Shown: positions 39,201-50,930 of the stretch, one piece after another
Layout of the letters: every line of letters begins with the position of its first letter
Position numbering within the stretch: the first letter of the stretch is position 1
Assembly (NCBI GenBank): GCA_914767715.1
Contig: OU612073.1
Span: forward strand, 11,162,001-11,226,000
Direction of reading: 5' to 3'
Length of the DNA stretch: 64,000 nt
Source of the DNA: Membranipora membranacea
Lineage: Eukaryota > Bryozoa > Gymnolaemata > Cheilostomatida > Membraniporidae
Program-made: the position numbers and the translations under genes
Notes under the pieces: model-generated
Database searches by the model: none
What the model was told of the DNA's origin: nothing
What the model saw: the letters and a program-made list of their open reading frames with translations, nothing else

Positions 39201-39942
39201 ACCAAGTTTGGTTTTTTGCCTGCATTCAACGCTGCTTCCCCTTCACTGGTCACGCCGCAAGGATCAGTTGAAGGGGAGTAACTAGTATGCAGGCAAACTG
39301 CATTAAACATTTTCTAGGATACATCACATGAGCTGCGACAAAATCGAATGTCTGTATCATCTAAATTATGTGTTTTTTTTTATAGTTGAGCCGACAAAGC
39401 CATGGGTGATAGCGATAGCAGTGATCATACCGATTGTTATAATACTCATAATCGTAGTAATAATTGTACTGATGAAATACAGAAAGGATGATGGAGGTAT
39501 GGATGAATACTCACCAGAAAGCAGTGTGCATAGTCACCCAATAGGCAACAATAATCATGTATACAATCATAGTAGACCTAATACCCTGCAAAGAAATCGC
39601 GCAGGCAGTCAGGGGCCCGCACCACCCACCCGTAATCAATCTATATATACGCCGGGTTCAGTCAAGCGTGACCAATCATTTAACAGTCAATACGCACCAC
39701 AGTCTGTTAGCCGACAGCAGTCTTTTAATAATGGTCCACTGACTTCAGTTAGCCGTCAGCAATCGTTTAGTAGTAGACCTTATGATGACGATAGGAGAAG
39801 CCAAAATTATTACGCCGCCCAACCAAGTGATAGTGAAAGTGAAAATTCTCGCAGGCCGATTTACAACAACAGGCCTACAAATTCAGATTATGTACCGATG
39901 TACGCAAGAATGCACCCTAACAATAATCAGGAGCGATATTAG
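27224..39942 (+). CDS. receptor A: three-Ig-domain transmembrane receptor with a long signalling-like tail, 8 exons, 575 aa
   Basis: Exons: 27224-27359, 27623-27763, 33814-33969, 34414-34537, 35347-35549, 37450-37710, 38118-38267, 39386-39942. Phases are 1,1,1,2,1,1,1; the total is exactly 576 codons with stop. Signal peptide is about 1-24. Ig-like domain 1 (46-144) has six Cys including CPGDNTNEYTC and F-A-C. Domain 2 (145-253) has F-H-C, the core Trp split by the phase-2 intron, and GGDYRCEV. Domain 3 (254-390) has LFTCDVWSYPFPDKVEM and VLECRV. A short PPIETTT stalk precedes one TM helix (about 398-422). The 150-residue tail carries four R-x-Q-S repeats (RNQS, RDQS, RQQS, RQQS) and ends near DYVPMYARM, two overlapping YxxM motifs of the kind bound by PI3-kinase SH2 domains. 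Probable cell-surface recognition or adhesion receptor; ligand unknown. It is the most diverged of three tandem paralogues. Confidence 0.83.
28884..29006. mobile_element. palindromic hAT-type MITE, copy 1
   Basis: A near-complete inverted repeat of about 120 bp. It starts CTAGATCAAGTTTGATCC, has TTGCTCCC and CACTGGTCAC before the centre and their complements after it, and ends TTGG- or ATGGTCTAG. Flanking octamers GGTAGGCC and GATAGGCC match at 7 of 8. It lies in intron 2 of receptor A. Confidence 0.8.
31088..31108 (+). other. possible 21-nt microexon of receptor A
   Basis: Between a pyrimidine-rich acceptor (CTTTCCATACAG) and a consensus donor (GAG|GTAAGTG) lie 21 bases. They would enter and leave in phase 1, matching the flanking exons 2 and 3, and would add seven residues (APVDHVG) to the middle of Ig domain 1. 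B and C have no visible counterpart. Optional inclusion is possible; chance is not excluded. Confidence 0.35.
32514..32626. mobile_element. palindromic hAT-type MITE, copy 2
   Basis: Same family as 28884-29006, starting TTAGATCAAGTTTAATCC and ending CTTGGTCTAG. Flanking octamers GGACAGTA and GGACAGAA match at 7 of 8. It lies in intron 2 of receptor A. Confidence 0.8.
35883..35999. mobile_element. palindromic hAT-type MITE, copy 3, opposite orientation
   Basis: Same family, starting CTAGACCAAGTTTGGTCC and ending TTGTTCTAG. It is flanked by an exact 8-bp duplication GTGGCACC. It lies in intron 5 of receptor A. Confidence 0.85.
37781..37852. repeat. 72-bp imperfect hairpin in intron 6 of receptor A
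   Basis: AGCCAG...ATGGTGTTC-GGAAGGC on the left pairs with GCCTTCC-GAACACCAT...CTGGCT on the right, with arms of about 29 bases. It is short and may be a tiny foldback element. It follows exon 6 by about 70 bases. Confidence 0.75.
39196..39317. mobile_element. palindromic hAT-type MITE, copy 4
   Basis: Same family, more diverged: CCAGACCAAGTTTGG at the left and TTTTCTAG at the right. Flanks TGATACGT and GGATACAT match at 6 of 8. It lies in intron 7, only about 70 bases before the transmembrane exon of receptor A. Confidence 0.7.
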
Positions 39943-42900
39943 TCCAAAAAGCGCTAATAATTTATCCCACATGCAGTATTTATGATAATATTAGCCCATC
40001 ATTGGTAACGAGTTTGGTGCATGAGTTATCAAAATCCATCAAATCAAGTATAATGTAAAAGTAGTAGATCTAACCTACGTTTGACGTACTACTGGTATTT
40101 AAAATTGAATTTGAAATTTCAGTTTACCGGAGTGGCACATACCGTGTGTATGGACGCAAGTAACTAGGTCAGTTCTAGGTTAGGAAAGTTAGAAATGTAC
40201 ATTATGTATGTCATCAAAAATGCAATTTGCTTATAATTGCTGTGTTCACATTAGATGTCACAAGACTATAATATTCAGATAGAATGCATTTCAGGTTGTA
40301 CGTTATCACTCTATGAGCAAACAGTCTCTGCTACGCAATGTTGTTGCGAATTGTAGTTTGTTAGGTTAAAAATTAGTTGCTTCAACTTTAGGTTTTAATT
40401 TTGAAATTGGATATGTTTGACAAATTCTTTAAATTGTACAATGGGGATAGGAAGTTAGCTGAGAGTGTTAATGCCACCATCAAAATAGTCTGTTTCTATA
40501 GCGAATCATGTTCTGGATTAGGAGTTGTCTTATTAAATAATGAGGGTAGACAACTTTCATTTGTTAGCAATATCCAATCATGACTGGACAAGCTGCATGC
40601 ATGCTTGCTATTGGTTCTAGTGAAGTCTGCTGTCTTGAGCTTGCTCTCCCTTTATAAATTATATTCTAGTCAAAGTCTCGTGAAATGCTTCAGCATTTCT
40701 GTCTGCTGTAAGGTGTGGTTTGCCTCACACGGAAGCCATCCGATATGCAACCGACACATCAAGAAACTGTAATATTATAGATTAGTAGGCTTACTGGTTT
40801 GCTTTTTTTGCCTATGGCAATGAACAAATGGTGGCAAGGAAGGTGTATGTTGTTCATATATTTATCATTTTTGATTAGGATTCTAAACTTGTAGTATTAG
40901 GTAATTTGCTAGTGTAATTATTGTATGCCCTTGTCATAGAAACTCTTATCTATCAATACAGATATGCATGGAACTATCATTTCAATTAGAAATTACACTT
41001 ATCTGTTTCATAGAGTTGTCATGATAGCTGAACCCAATACTAACCTTGCATGAGCCTTAGTATGTGCTCTCTGTATATTTGTAGACTATTATACTACAGA
41101 GACAGAGGATCCAGACAATAAGTATCCAAGATCTTAGAACTGAGTCTATAAACCTAAAGCTGCTCAATGCCATAGCCATGACTTCCATTATAGAGCACCT
41201 GCAGTGAAATGCCAAAGCTGAGGTGTGGCACCTGCAGGCATTTGTCAGACGTGTGGCCATATGAACAGATAATGACGAAATGCATGGCTGAACTTGAAAC
41301 CAGCAGACCTTTCTATCCTTGCATTTGCAGCATGCACATACCCAAGGGTTTAACATAGGCAGAATTATGAAAAATGGATCTGAAATACACGAGTAGTTCA
41401 AGCTAGCGTACTAGTTCATGTATGTCTAACCTTGACAGGCTACACAAAATATCAGCAAATAAACTGGTGCTTGCCATACACCTAGCTTCCTAGAACCGAT
41501 CTGTACATGTCATAGTCATTTTAGTGAATACCTATCACTTGTCACCTGTTCTTAGTCCTGTTGTGGGTAACCAAAGCATTAATTCTGCAAAACGACATTA
41601 ACCTGTAATATAAAATAATATGGTGTGTGTTCCACATCGTCGTCGATTGTACCAGCCTTTCGGAATTATTGTAATACTGTAGCCAACATTGTGTTGACTG
41701 TCATAGCAAACCAATGCTGCCATATCAGATTTGAAGCTATTGGTAATATATGCGAGATGGTATAATTTTGGAAAACTCTACTATAGTTGTTAGCAAAGTC
41801 AGACCTCACGATCTGTTTGAAAAGCTTAATCTCTGCAAGATTTGTAGCTTATATGTATATGTATATATTCTGCTTTCTTGAATTTTGGAATTAATACACT
41901 TATTTTTCTATTTTGAAACAATTTTATGTTCTCAAATAGGCCCATGCCATGCAGAAGGTATGCCGAGACCAACGGCTGTATTTTTGAGCATATTATGGTC
42001 TTCTACAGGCACTGTTTCTAGTCTCAAGAAACATATGATATGTTTTTGTTGCAGCGAAAGAAGATGAATCATATTCTTTAGCTCAGTGTAGTATATATAG
42101 GCCTATATATATACTGGAAGTTTAAATTTTTATTTATCATTCAGATACAGTACTTAATTATTTATGCTTGACATCACTCTTCTCATTTTTTGTCCTACCA
42201 CCCCACCATACTTATTATTTTTCTAACAATTGAATAAATGATCGACAGCACTAAGACATGTAAACCTCTCTGATTCCATTTCATAAAACTCTGCACTCTA
42301 TTACTATAAGGCGGAATATAGACCCGCTTCAGGTACATGATGTGCCATATCTGTTGACACTAAAGTGAGAGTAAATGCGTTGAGGCATCAGCTATGTCAT
42401 ATGAAAGTTTGCTGTAAGTACTTAGAAAATGGCCGTGAGATATCAATAGATCAAATAAAAATTGCTTTTAAGCCAATTTTCATACTATTTCCTGCTTTGA
42501 ATTGGACCAATTATATCGCATTTCATGTTGCCTCTCTGAAAGTCCATTTCTATGATCTCAACCAATCTCTTCCACTGGAAATGAATCGGTACTGTGAGAT
42601 TATGCTCTGACAAAAATAACAGATCACAATAAATATACACTACACACTGCTTTGAGCTGGAAACAATTTTTAAATGGATACTCAATATAATTATTTTGCT
42701 TAATGAAATGAACAAATATCAGCCCATTGCCGTGAATAGAGAAGATTCTTCCCTATCCAAGTTATACTAGGCAATAGTAGATTGTGATCAGCTAGCATGG
42801 AGGAAACAATTGTAAGTTCATGTTCTCCTATTATCAGAGCCCCTTCAACAACAATAACAACAACAGGGACGACAATCTGATACTAGATAGACTCCACAGA

Positions 42901-43052
42901 CTCCAAGGCTGTGTGTCTTGCGTTGTACTCAAACCTAGTAAGATTGGTCAAAAGTTATGATGCCTGTGTTGTTGGGCAGAACGTAGAGAAGTTGTTTTAT
43001 CAACAACAAAAATCAAATCGTACACAACTCTCCGCTGGTATTTCCAGTTAGA
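39943..43052. other. intergenic between receptors A and B
   Basis: 3' UTR and spacer. A segment at about 41935-42030 (ATGCAGAAGGTATGC, then TTTGAGCATAT, GCACTGTT, CTAGTCT) has a counterpart downstream of receptor B at about 50450-50530, so the flank was copied with the genes. GTTGGGCAGAACG at about 42970 resembles the upstream repeat of gene C and may mark the B promoter. Small frames here are not supported. Confidence 0.5.
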
Positions 43053-46000
43053 ATGGCTAGAGTGATTTGGAAAGTTACCAGTGCTATCATTTTAGTTATC
43101 TATTTCGCTTTGCCTCGGAATTCTTCTTCTGTCTCTACAAGTGACTTTGAAGATCAAACGAAGGAGTGGGCATACAAGTCAAAAGCTGAAGTATATTTTG
43201 GTAAGTGATTTTCAATCGTTCCCTCAACTGTCTGTAGTGGTGGTGAAAAGTCTTTGATGGCACGCGCCACCATTACGCATTGTCTGTGTAGCGTGACCTC
43301 GTTGCCAAGCCCTAAACTGCATTCTCTGACTTATTGTACAAATGATCGTCAAACCTATGCTGTGATGATAAGTTGGGAAAAAGCTGGTGATCAAATGAGC
43401 GATGCACATCTTAGGTTGCATATGGTAAAGATTGGCTCTTCTCAAACCTTATCATCCAGGGCCTTAGTTTAGAAAATGTGGCAGAGAGGCGAAATTCTGA
43501 GGCAGGTCCAAAACATCACTAGGGGGGTACTGTAACCTACCCAAAGTAATTTAGGTTATATCAATAGTAAAATGAAATCCCAGAGGAGCTGTTTATGTTT
43601 TGGGCCACCTTATTCAAGGGGAGGCAGTGCCTCCCTGCCTCCCCTCCCCTATAACTACGGGCCTGTGACATCCATATCAAACCTAATGAAACATGTTTTA
43701 CAGAGGTTCGTGGTGAAAAAACATTTGTTGGTCCTACCATAGAAATTTCACACAGAATTCTAAGAACTGGTGATACACTGTTGTTTATTTGCCGCAGAAG
43801 TGCATTCAATTCCCAGTCTGCACCTTGTAGAGTGACTGCTAATGTTTGTATTGCATCTGCTGAGGGTAAGTGACATGTGTTTTTGTTATCGTCCTTTTAG
43901 TTAATTTTTCTCCTGCTGCGTCAAATATTGATATATTGTCTACACCTTGCTACTCTCCTGGAAATTGAAATTGGAAATACGAAGACAAACCTTCGTGCAA
44001 AAAGAAAGATTATGTTGAACTCATGGGGGGTGGCCTCGTTGGAAGTGGCCTTTTAGACGCCTTATGGGAGTTTTGTTATTGCCTTCAGCCTATGGGAAAA
44101 AATCTTGCCAGAAAGATTATTGTACAAAAGCGACTGAATACCATACCAAAGCGGCCTTTATATAACATTCATCAGTTGGACATAAATGTGCTATGTCACC
44201 TATTCACTAGGAACTCAAACAACCATATTTCAGATCCATGCAAATTGTGTCATCCCAGATCATGTTTCACTGCGCCATAAAGTCTAGATCAAACTTCTAA
44301 AGCGTGTGAAATGAACAAATACATCTCTACATTTTCCAACACATGGAAAAAATGACTGCAAATGATATCATTATTATGAACTACACACGTTTAGAGAGTT
44401 CTGCCTTTTGTAATCACCTCCTATCTTCAGGTTCTCTTGTTGCGTCACAGAAATGCCCAGGGGATACGAGTAATAATTATGATTGCTTCGTAAGCTATCA
44501 TGAAATCAAAAACTTTACCGAAAAACAATCCGGACTCTACTCCTGTCTTAACTCCAAAGATGAAAAGTTCCTGGTCTCATGGTTTGACAGAACACGTAGG
44601 TATTTTAACATCTTTCTTTTTTTAAATTTTTTGTTCAATACTTTATTTGCATAACTTTTATTCTCAAGAATATTTTACTATATTAGACCTGAAAAAAAAC
44701 CATTAATTAATAGAAGATTGACAGTTAAAAATATTATCACGTTTTCTGTGACAAATAATGTTTGGAAGAATGAATTTTGAACAACTAACGGCCGTAGTGG
44801 TACGCAATGTCGAAGGTAAGCTGTTATAACAGGACGCTATAATATTGTTTAAAATATTATTTGTTGAAGGCTGTAATTTAAACAGATCTCTTAAATTGAC
44901 CATAGTCTTAAAATAAGATCATAGTGTTGAAAAAGTAATCATTGTAATAGAGCACTTTTATTGTATTCAAATTGAATCTAGGTCATCATGAGCGTGTATA
45001 CGCTGGTGTACAGGTTTGCACTGATGTCAAACTTATGTGGGACACCTGTCATACATATATGTGTACCCTGTCATATATATGTGTGTACACCTGTCATAAA
45101 TATATGTGCACACTGTCATGCATATGTGATCGAATTGGCAAACATTACTTGCAAGTCAAGATTATTATCATAATACACTAGCCTTGTCACGCGGCCACAA
45201 GTTTGTTTTTTTAACCAAAAAGACCAAAATCCGTGGCCGCGTAACAAGGCTAATAATACACCTTTTGGCTAAGATCAAAGTGCCACTGCCAATGGCTGAT
45301 TAGTGCCAGTCTCAGTTTTGGCAGCTTGCTGCACACCCAATTGAGGAGGTCTTTTATGGCCTCAAATCTAGGATCCATTCTAGTGTTCTGGGATTTATCA
45401 CATTCTCAGTAGGAGGATTTAGGGGCCCTCTTTAAGGGCAACCCAATCTTCTGTTTCTTACTTAACAGCAATACACCAGGCATGAGATTATTATCCACAT
45501 ACCTGGTGGGAAACATGGTTCGGTGGCACTTAAAAAGGAATTGGTTGGTTGGATGGTTTATTTTGTCACAAACACTAGGTATGCTGCGAGATTGAGTGTT
45601 TATACTGTTAGATGAGTAGGGAATACCAAAAAGAAACACAAACAAAATGAGTAAAGTAAAGTCTGACTTCTGACTGATTAAAAAATATCTTGCAATATCA
45701 AAATCAAGTGTCTGAGGAAAGAGTCTTTACCCCAGGCAGTTCTGTATTTAAGGCTGCGATATCTGCCTGAGGGGAGTTTCTCAAGAAAATTGTTTAAAAA
45801 ATGTTCGTCATCATGTATTATCTGCAGGGCCAGGTTCTTTGTACATTTTGATATGACTTGTAGGTGTCTCTTGAAGTCAGTGTATTACTGCTCTGTGGTG
45901 CTGCAAAATTCCTCTGAAAAAAAATCTCTCAACACTATTGTCATTCTGAATTTTGATGTTAGAAGCACTGGGTTTATCAGTGAGAAAGTATCAATCTGTC

Positions 46001-49000
46001 CAGCAAAACAAACTTTTTTGATTTCAGAGTTATATGCAACACCGTATAATAAGAGATTAAGTGCTGATAAGGTGGGGAGTGAAGTGAACATCGATTGTAA
46101 TGCAAGGTTGCAACCTTCTGGACAGGACTATAGCAAAACCTTCGAGGTTGAATGGTAAATTAAAGTTTGTGTCATTGATCAATATCTACAATCGTTGAAA
46201 GGCTGGTTGCATGGTCAAACTTCTCTGAAGAAAAAATTTAAACTTGCTTTAAAATCTGTCTGCTTTTCAATTTTGGAATACTGTGCTCATTTCATTTTTC
46301 ATTTTGAAGTTTTCTTTGATTTGTTTGCTAATCATTACAGAGTAGCATATACATTTATTTTATCCATTGCCAGGAAGTTTAAAGGATCAGGCTCAAATGA
46401 ATGGGTACCTGTTGTGAGAAACAAGAAAGGAATTGAGTTTTCCCCACCTGTCAATGGTCCAAACTACACCTTAAATATTGCATACAATCCAGTTTTGCAT
46501 GATGGTGGATATCGATGCTTCGGGAGATTTTACACCGTAGGCTGGAAAAGTGAAAATGGCAGGGAAAATGGAGAATCAAATACCGCCACTCTGCAATGTA
46601 GGTATTAGGCAATTTGAGCCGAGCAACTTCAAATCCAGGCTAATAGACAGTTTTCTGACCTCGAATTCAAGCCTCTGCTTGGAGTTGTCCTCCGTCCATT
46701 TGGAATCATCTGGAATTAGAGGATTATCAATGTCACAGAGGGGAAGGAATTTATTATATTAGTATAAAAACATGACACAATCTCGGTTGATTGAAATGTA
46801 TGGCACCAGTGGGGCTCGAACCCAGGACTCCAGTCATAGATGCAGGGGATGCACTACTGAATCAGATTAGCCATAAGTAGTAATGCAGCGGTTGATACAC
46901 TGACCGGAGTGATCCTCCAATATCCGCTGGTTCAAAATGACGATTGAGGGCCAATGCCGCTAATTTTCATAGCCGTACTTCCTCATTATTATAATTCTAT
47001 TCTAATGCTGAAACTTGTTCACACGATAGACCAAAGTATGTAGAATAAGAATGCATTTTGTAGTTACTTATTTATAGCTAGTTATGATAAAGTAATGTCA
47101 CATTCGCATGGTAAAAAAACTCTACGCTCTCCTTGGTATGAATTATTGATGACTGGTAAATAGCTTATTGAATTGTACCAGTAAACAAAATGGGATTCAT
47201 ATTGCAGCTACTCCAACTCAGGATTGTGGCAGACAATGCATTTTTTTCAATTGTCAAAAGCAGGCTTATTTTTAAGTTTGTGACCATTAAAGAGAATGAG
47301 CTGTAATGAAATATACAGCAATCTGATAGAGGTTCTTCTAGTGAGGCATCTCACACTATGACTGCTTTTTATGTTCAGTTGAATCTTCAGCTTCGTGGAA
47401 ATACCCAATTATGGAAGCAGAAAATGATGTACTCCTCACTGGAAAGGGTGGATCCTTCGAATGCTTAGTCAGCATGTATCCATTCCCAGACAAAATAGAG
47501 ATCAAGGTGAATGGAAATCCAATCGGTTCCACAGAGCGGATTACTGACACTGTCAACCACACAGCTACAGTTGAAGTAATAGACATATATGGTGAGACTG
47601 AAAATCTGTTTGTAGAAATATGACAGCTCTCTCTACATAGTTTAGGGAATATCCCTCCTCCCTGAATGTTTCCAATCCACCTTTGCTTTCATTCTATTGC
47701 ACCTAATTTTTCATCAAAACCTGCGTTTATTGTTACAACCAAATTTGACAGTAAAGAGCAATCACTAATATTAGGCAACAATGTTCTACAGCATGAAAAT
47801 TGTAACTGATACACTGCCACTGTAACGTTAAATAGCGTTTATGAGATCTAGTCTTCAAAATTTAAATAGAGATCACCTCTGTACATCTCCACTGTAAGAT
47901 TATGAAAATTACAGAAAAATTTAATTAGCTAATGTTGGTGTTTTGTTAGTTTTGAAAACAGAGACATGACAGGCAATTATCACCAGTAAAAAGTGTCTAA
48001 ATTGTATTCACAGGTACTTTTGACAATGGTTCTATGCTGAGTTGCCACGCTACAAACAGTAGAGGTAGTGTAGTAAAGGATTCTAAACCGATCTATTTCA
48101 AACCTGACATTACGGCTACGACAACTAAAACGGCTACTGATAAAATCACCACCCTAAGACATGATGCCGATGATGATGATGATGATTATGATGATGATGA
48201 ACATGATCATGATGATGATACACCAGAACACAATATGAGTAAGTCAAGTTTAAGTGTCCAAGCAAGGAGTTAGAGACTCCTTGGTCCAAGGAAGGAGTTA
48301 CTTCAATAGAGGTACTCCTAACCTGTCTAGATAAGCTTAGTTGTGTGGTAGAGTTGGTCAAAAGATTGTGAACTGTTCCTTAAAACCGTTGAGAACAAAA
48401 TGGCATCTCCATAGACATATTAATAGTAATGCCTAGGCAGGACATTATATGGAGCATTAGCATAGAGGCATTTAATAATTGGGGGTGACTTCACGACATT
48501 GAGCTGTGTAGTAGCACTCATGCTAACATTGACTTGCAGTCGACATATAAGTTTTTTTATTGGTCACTCGATCAATTTTGATTTGGTTTTGAGAGTGAAA
48601 ATTGCAACAGTTTGAGCAGCTTATCAGCTAGATATCCATTTTCACCAGAAAACCTTTTTCAAGGAAACAATAACAAATTGATCGCAATAACTGCTGAGTG
48701 TAAAGCAATTATTCTCAAACTCAAAATCCAATAAAAATGGATAAGGTTATCAACATAAAAACCTGGACTGTGAATTAGGATGCGACTGCACAATTCGATG
48801 TCGTAACGCCACCCAGAACAATGGCCTCACTTTATCATACCAATACATTGTGAAAATCTTCGGCCTATGAAGAATGACACAGTAGGTTAATATTCAGCAA
48901 CTAGCCCTCCTCGTTAATTCCAGGATAAAATCCATCCATCAGGGAGACTTTTATGATGCACGTAAAGCAGATTTGGAGGGGGAACACTGTTTTCCCAAAA

Positions 49001-49075
49001 AGGATCAGTCTTTAGAACCTTATCATACATAACTATTATTAGCAATAATGAATTGTTGCTGACAATAACAGGTGT

Positions 49076-49120
<45 letters not shown>

Positions 49121-49574
49121 AAACTGGGCTTCACTGGACAAAGTACAACCCTGTTTTCCAGCTGCCTCATGCCCAGAAACATGTCTCTGTACTTTCACAA
49201 CTATGAAACATCATACATGTCCAGAGTTGTTCATATTTGTCTTCTCTCAATATCTGGAAAAGCTCAGACAAACCTGCTTTAAAGGAGTCAAAAACGAGCC
49301 CTCAATACAAATAGTAAGGATAATAATGATCATCCTTCCTGCGCATTGCTACAGTTGTCTTATCTTGACAATAAAAATTAAAAGATTTTTGGTTCCATTT
49401 GAACTATATTTTTTAGAGAAAAATGATTCGACTGTCATAATAGTATCGATCTCATGCTCTGTTGTCATTGTGCTTGCTGTTGGGATAGGGACTCTATTGT
49501 ACAAAAAGAACATGTTTGGAAAAATAGGACCGTTAACTCGCAAACCTGGTAAAGGTAATTATGATTGTAGATAA
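43053..49574 (+). CDS. receptor B: three-Ig-domain transmembrane receptor with an Asp/His-rich stalk, 8 exons, 473 aa
   Basis: Exons: 43053-43200, 43704-43865, 44431-44595, 46028-46154, 46374-46597, 47379-47591, 48014-48238, 49417-49574. Phases 1,1,1,2,1,1,1 are identical to receptor A; the total is exactly 474 codons. Signal peptide begins MARVIWKVTSAIILVIYFAL. Domain 1 has F-I-C, A-P-C, N-V-C, then CPGDTSNNYDC and SGLYSC, and ends FLVSWF. Domain 2 has VNIDC, the split Trp, WVPVV, GPNYTLNI and GGYRCFG. Domain 3 has FECLVSMYPFPDKIEIKV and MLSCHATNSRGS. The stalk (exon 7) is Thr-rich, then a run dominated by Asp with three His, coded by a GAT repeat at 48166-48219. TM about 428-449; tail only some 20 residues (ends GKGNYDCR). 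The exon 3 donor is C|GTAGGT, less usual. A GGTAAAG|GTAATT inside the tail could allow an extra exon, as in C. Confidence 0.83.
45040..45128. repeat. four-copy tandem repeat of a ~23-bp unit in intron 3 of receptor B
   Basis: Units follow ACACCTGTCATAYATATATGTG with variation. Cys/Tyr-rich frames over it are artefacts. Confidence 0.75.
45179..45252. mobile_element. 74-bp foldback element with 9-bp target duplication
   Basis: Arms TAGCCTTGTCACGCGGCCAC and GTGGCCGCGTAACAAGGCTA are inverted copies. The identical 9-mer ATAATACAC flanks both sides (45170-45178 and 45253-45261). A 9-bp duplication fits Mutator-like elements. A half-similar sequence is at about 19676-19716. Confidence 0.8.
46644..46705 (+). 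mobile_element. fragment of the foldback element found at 57429-57909
   Basis: TAGACAGTTTTCTGA, then TCAAGCCTC, GAGTTGTCCTC and GTCCATTTGG match the left arm of the 57429 element. It lies just after exon 5 of receptor B. Confidence 0.6.
46800..46945. repeat. tRNA-like fragments, possible SINE heads
   Basis: GGGGCTCGAACCCAGGACTCC near 46813 is a reversed box-B arrangement. GCAGCGGTTGATACACTGACC followed by CGCTGGTTCAAAATG near 46890-46940 is a plus-strand tRNA-like head. Neither folds into a clean tRNA by eye. Confidence 0.35.
49078..49121. repeat. (AT)n microsatellite in intron 7 of receptor B
   Basis: About 16 TA units, a TG interruption, then five more units. Confidence 0.95.
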
Positions 49575-50930
49575 ATTGTGTGAGATTTCATGCGTATAGG
49601 CCTTCTGAATAACTCTTCAGATGGTGTGTGCTCTCATTGATGGATTACATCAAGGAGTAACAGCTCCTGTTACTCCTTGATTACATTTTATCATGGGTAC
49701 GATTCAAAGGCGTCTACTCATTGTTTATTTTTTCCTAACCTAACCTTTTCAAAACTTGGCATCTCAGTATTGCACATCATTGTGATGCTGCATATGTTAA
49801 AACAGTGTAGACAGTTTCTTTTTTATTTCGGCCTATTTAGGAGCTGTTTTCTGTCCATTTGGGCACTGTTTAACATGCACAGCATGAGAAAATACTGTCA
49901 AAGTGGATTCATCTCGGAAACCATTTTCAGTATCAAAAACCCTTTCTGAATTCGCATCTGCATCATTGAAAACCCAGGACAATTTAAAAAAAATATTCTG
50001 GCACCGATTAATCTCAGTTTTAGTGACAAAACAAATGAAATTTATCCCACATTATTGAAAAAAGAGCAGAAATTGATAAAATTGAGCATTTGATAGAAAA
50101 ATTATTTCCCAGAGTATCTCCACATGAGTTTTCAATGATGAATTAATGAAAATCTTTTTCTAAAAGGCAAGCTCATTAGAGTTCCATTTTCCAATGTTCC
50201 ATGTGTTAAAGAGTACCAAAATAGAGAGAGGGTAACATAAAACCGTCTATTGAAGACAACAATTAAAACTTTATCACAATTTATATTTGGGAAAATTGCA
50301 GCCAAACAAAAGGGGAAGAAGTCAAGAAGAAAAGGATAGGTCAAAGAAAATACTCCAGATGGTCATGGACGGCGGAAGTCAATAATCAAGTAAAATGAAC
50401 AATGAATGTTTCATATTCAGATACAATAAATACGATACAATAAATGATATCCTTGACCATGCAGAAAATATGCTGAGGCTGCATGTTTGAGCATATGGAC
50501 TACATGCACTGTTACTAGTCTGAAGAACCTATTACTATATTATATTATTATGACACAACTGAACAAGGTTGAATTGTCATCCAAATCATTGTGATATATA
50601 TTAAAATACAGGTGTTGAGCTTTATTGTTAGTGGTTAGTCATAACAAGTTTTTCATTTGAAGCAGGCTTTTGGGGCTTGCATAACAGCATGATTCATATT
50701 GTAACACAACAGGAAATAAATAAGGCCTTAAAAAAAGAAGAAAATAAATAGTATAATATGCAATAAAAATGGAACGGTGTTTTTGATCCCACATAGCATG
50801 GTACTGGAGTTGCCTTACTTGATTGACCATGGCAGAACCAACACTGTGCTGCAGAGCCAGTCTTTGTCATAAGCCTATCATGAAGGCGGAATGATCAGAC
50901 CCTGCGAGCTGTGCGTCACAAGTTATTTCT
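49575..50930. other. intergenic between receptors B and C
   Basis: 49830-50250 looks like a diverged copy of the central and right part of the 57429-57909 foldback element (shared TTTTAGTGAC, AATTATTTCCCA, GTTTTCAATG, AGTACCAAA and GAGAGAG in order). AATAAA signals lie near 50425 and 50441. The copied flank segment at 50450-50530 matches that after receptor A. No gene recognised. Confidence 0.5.
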
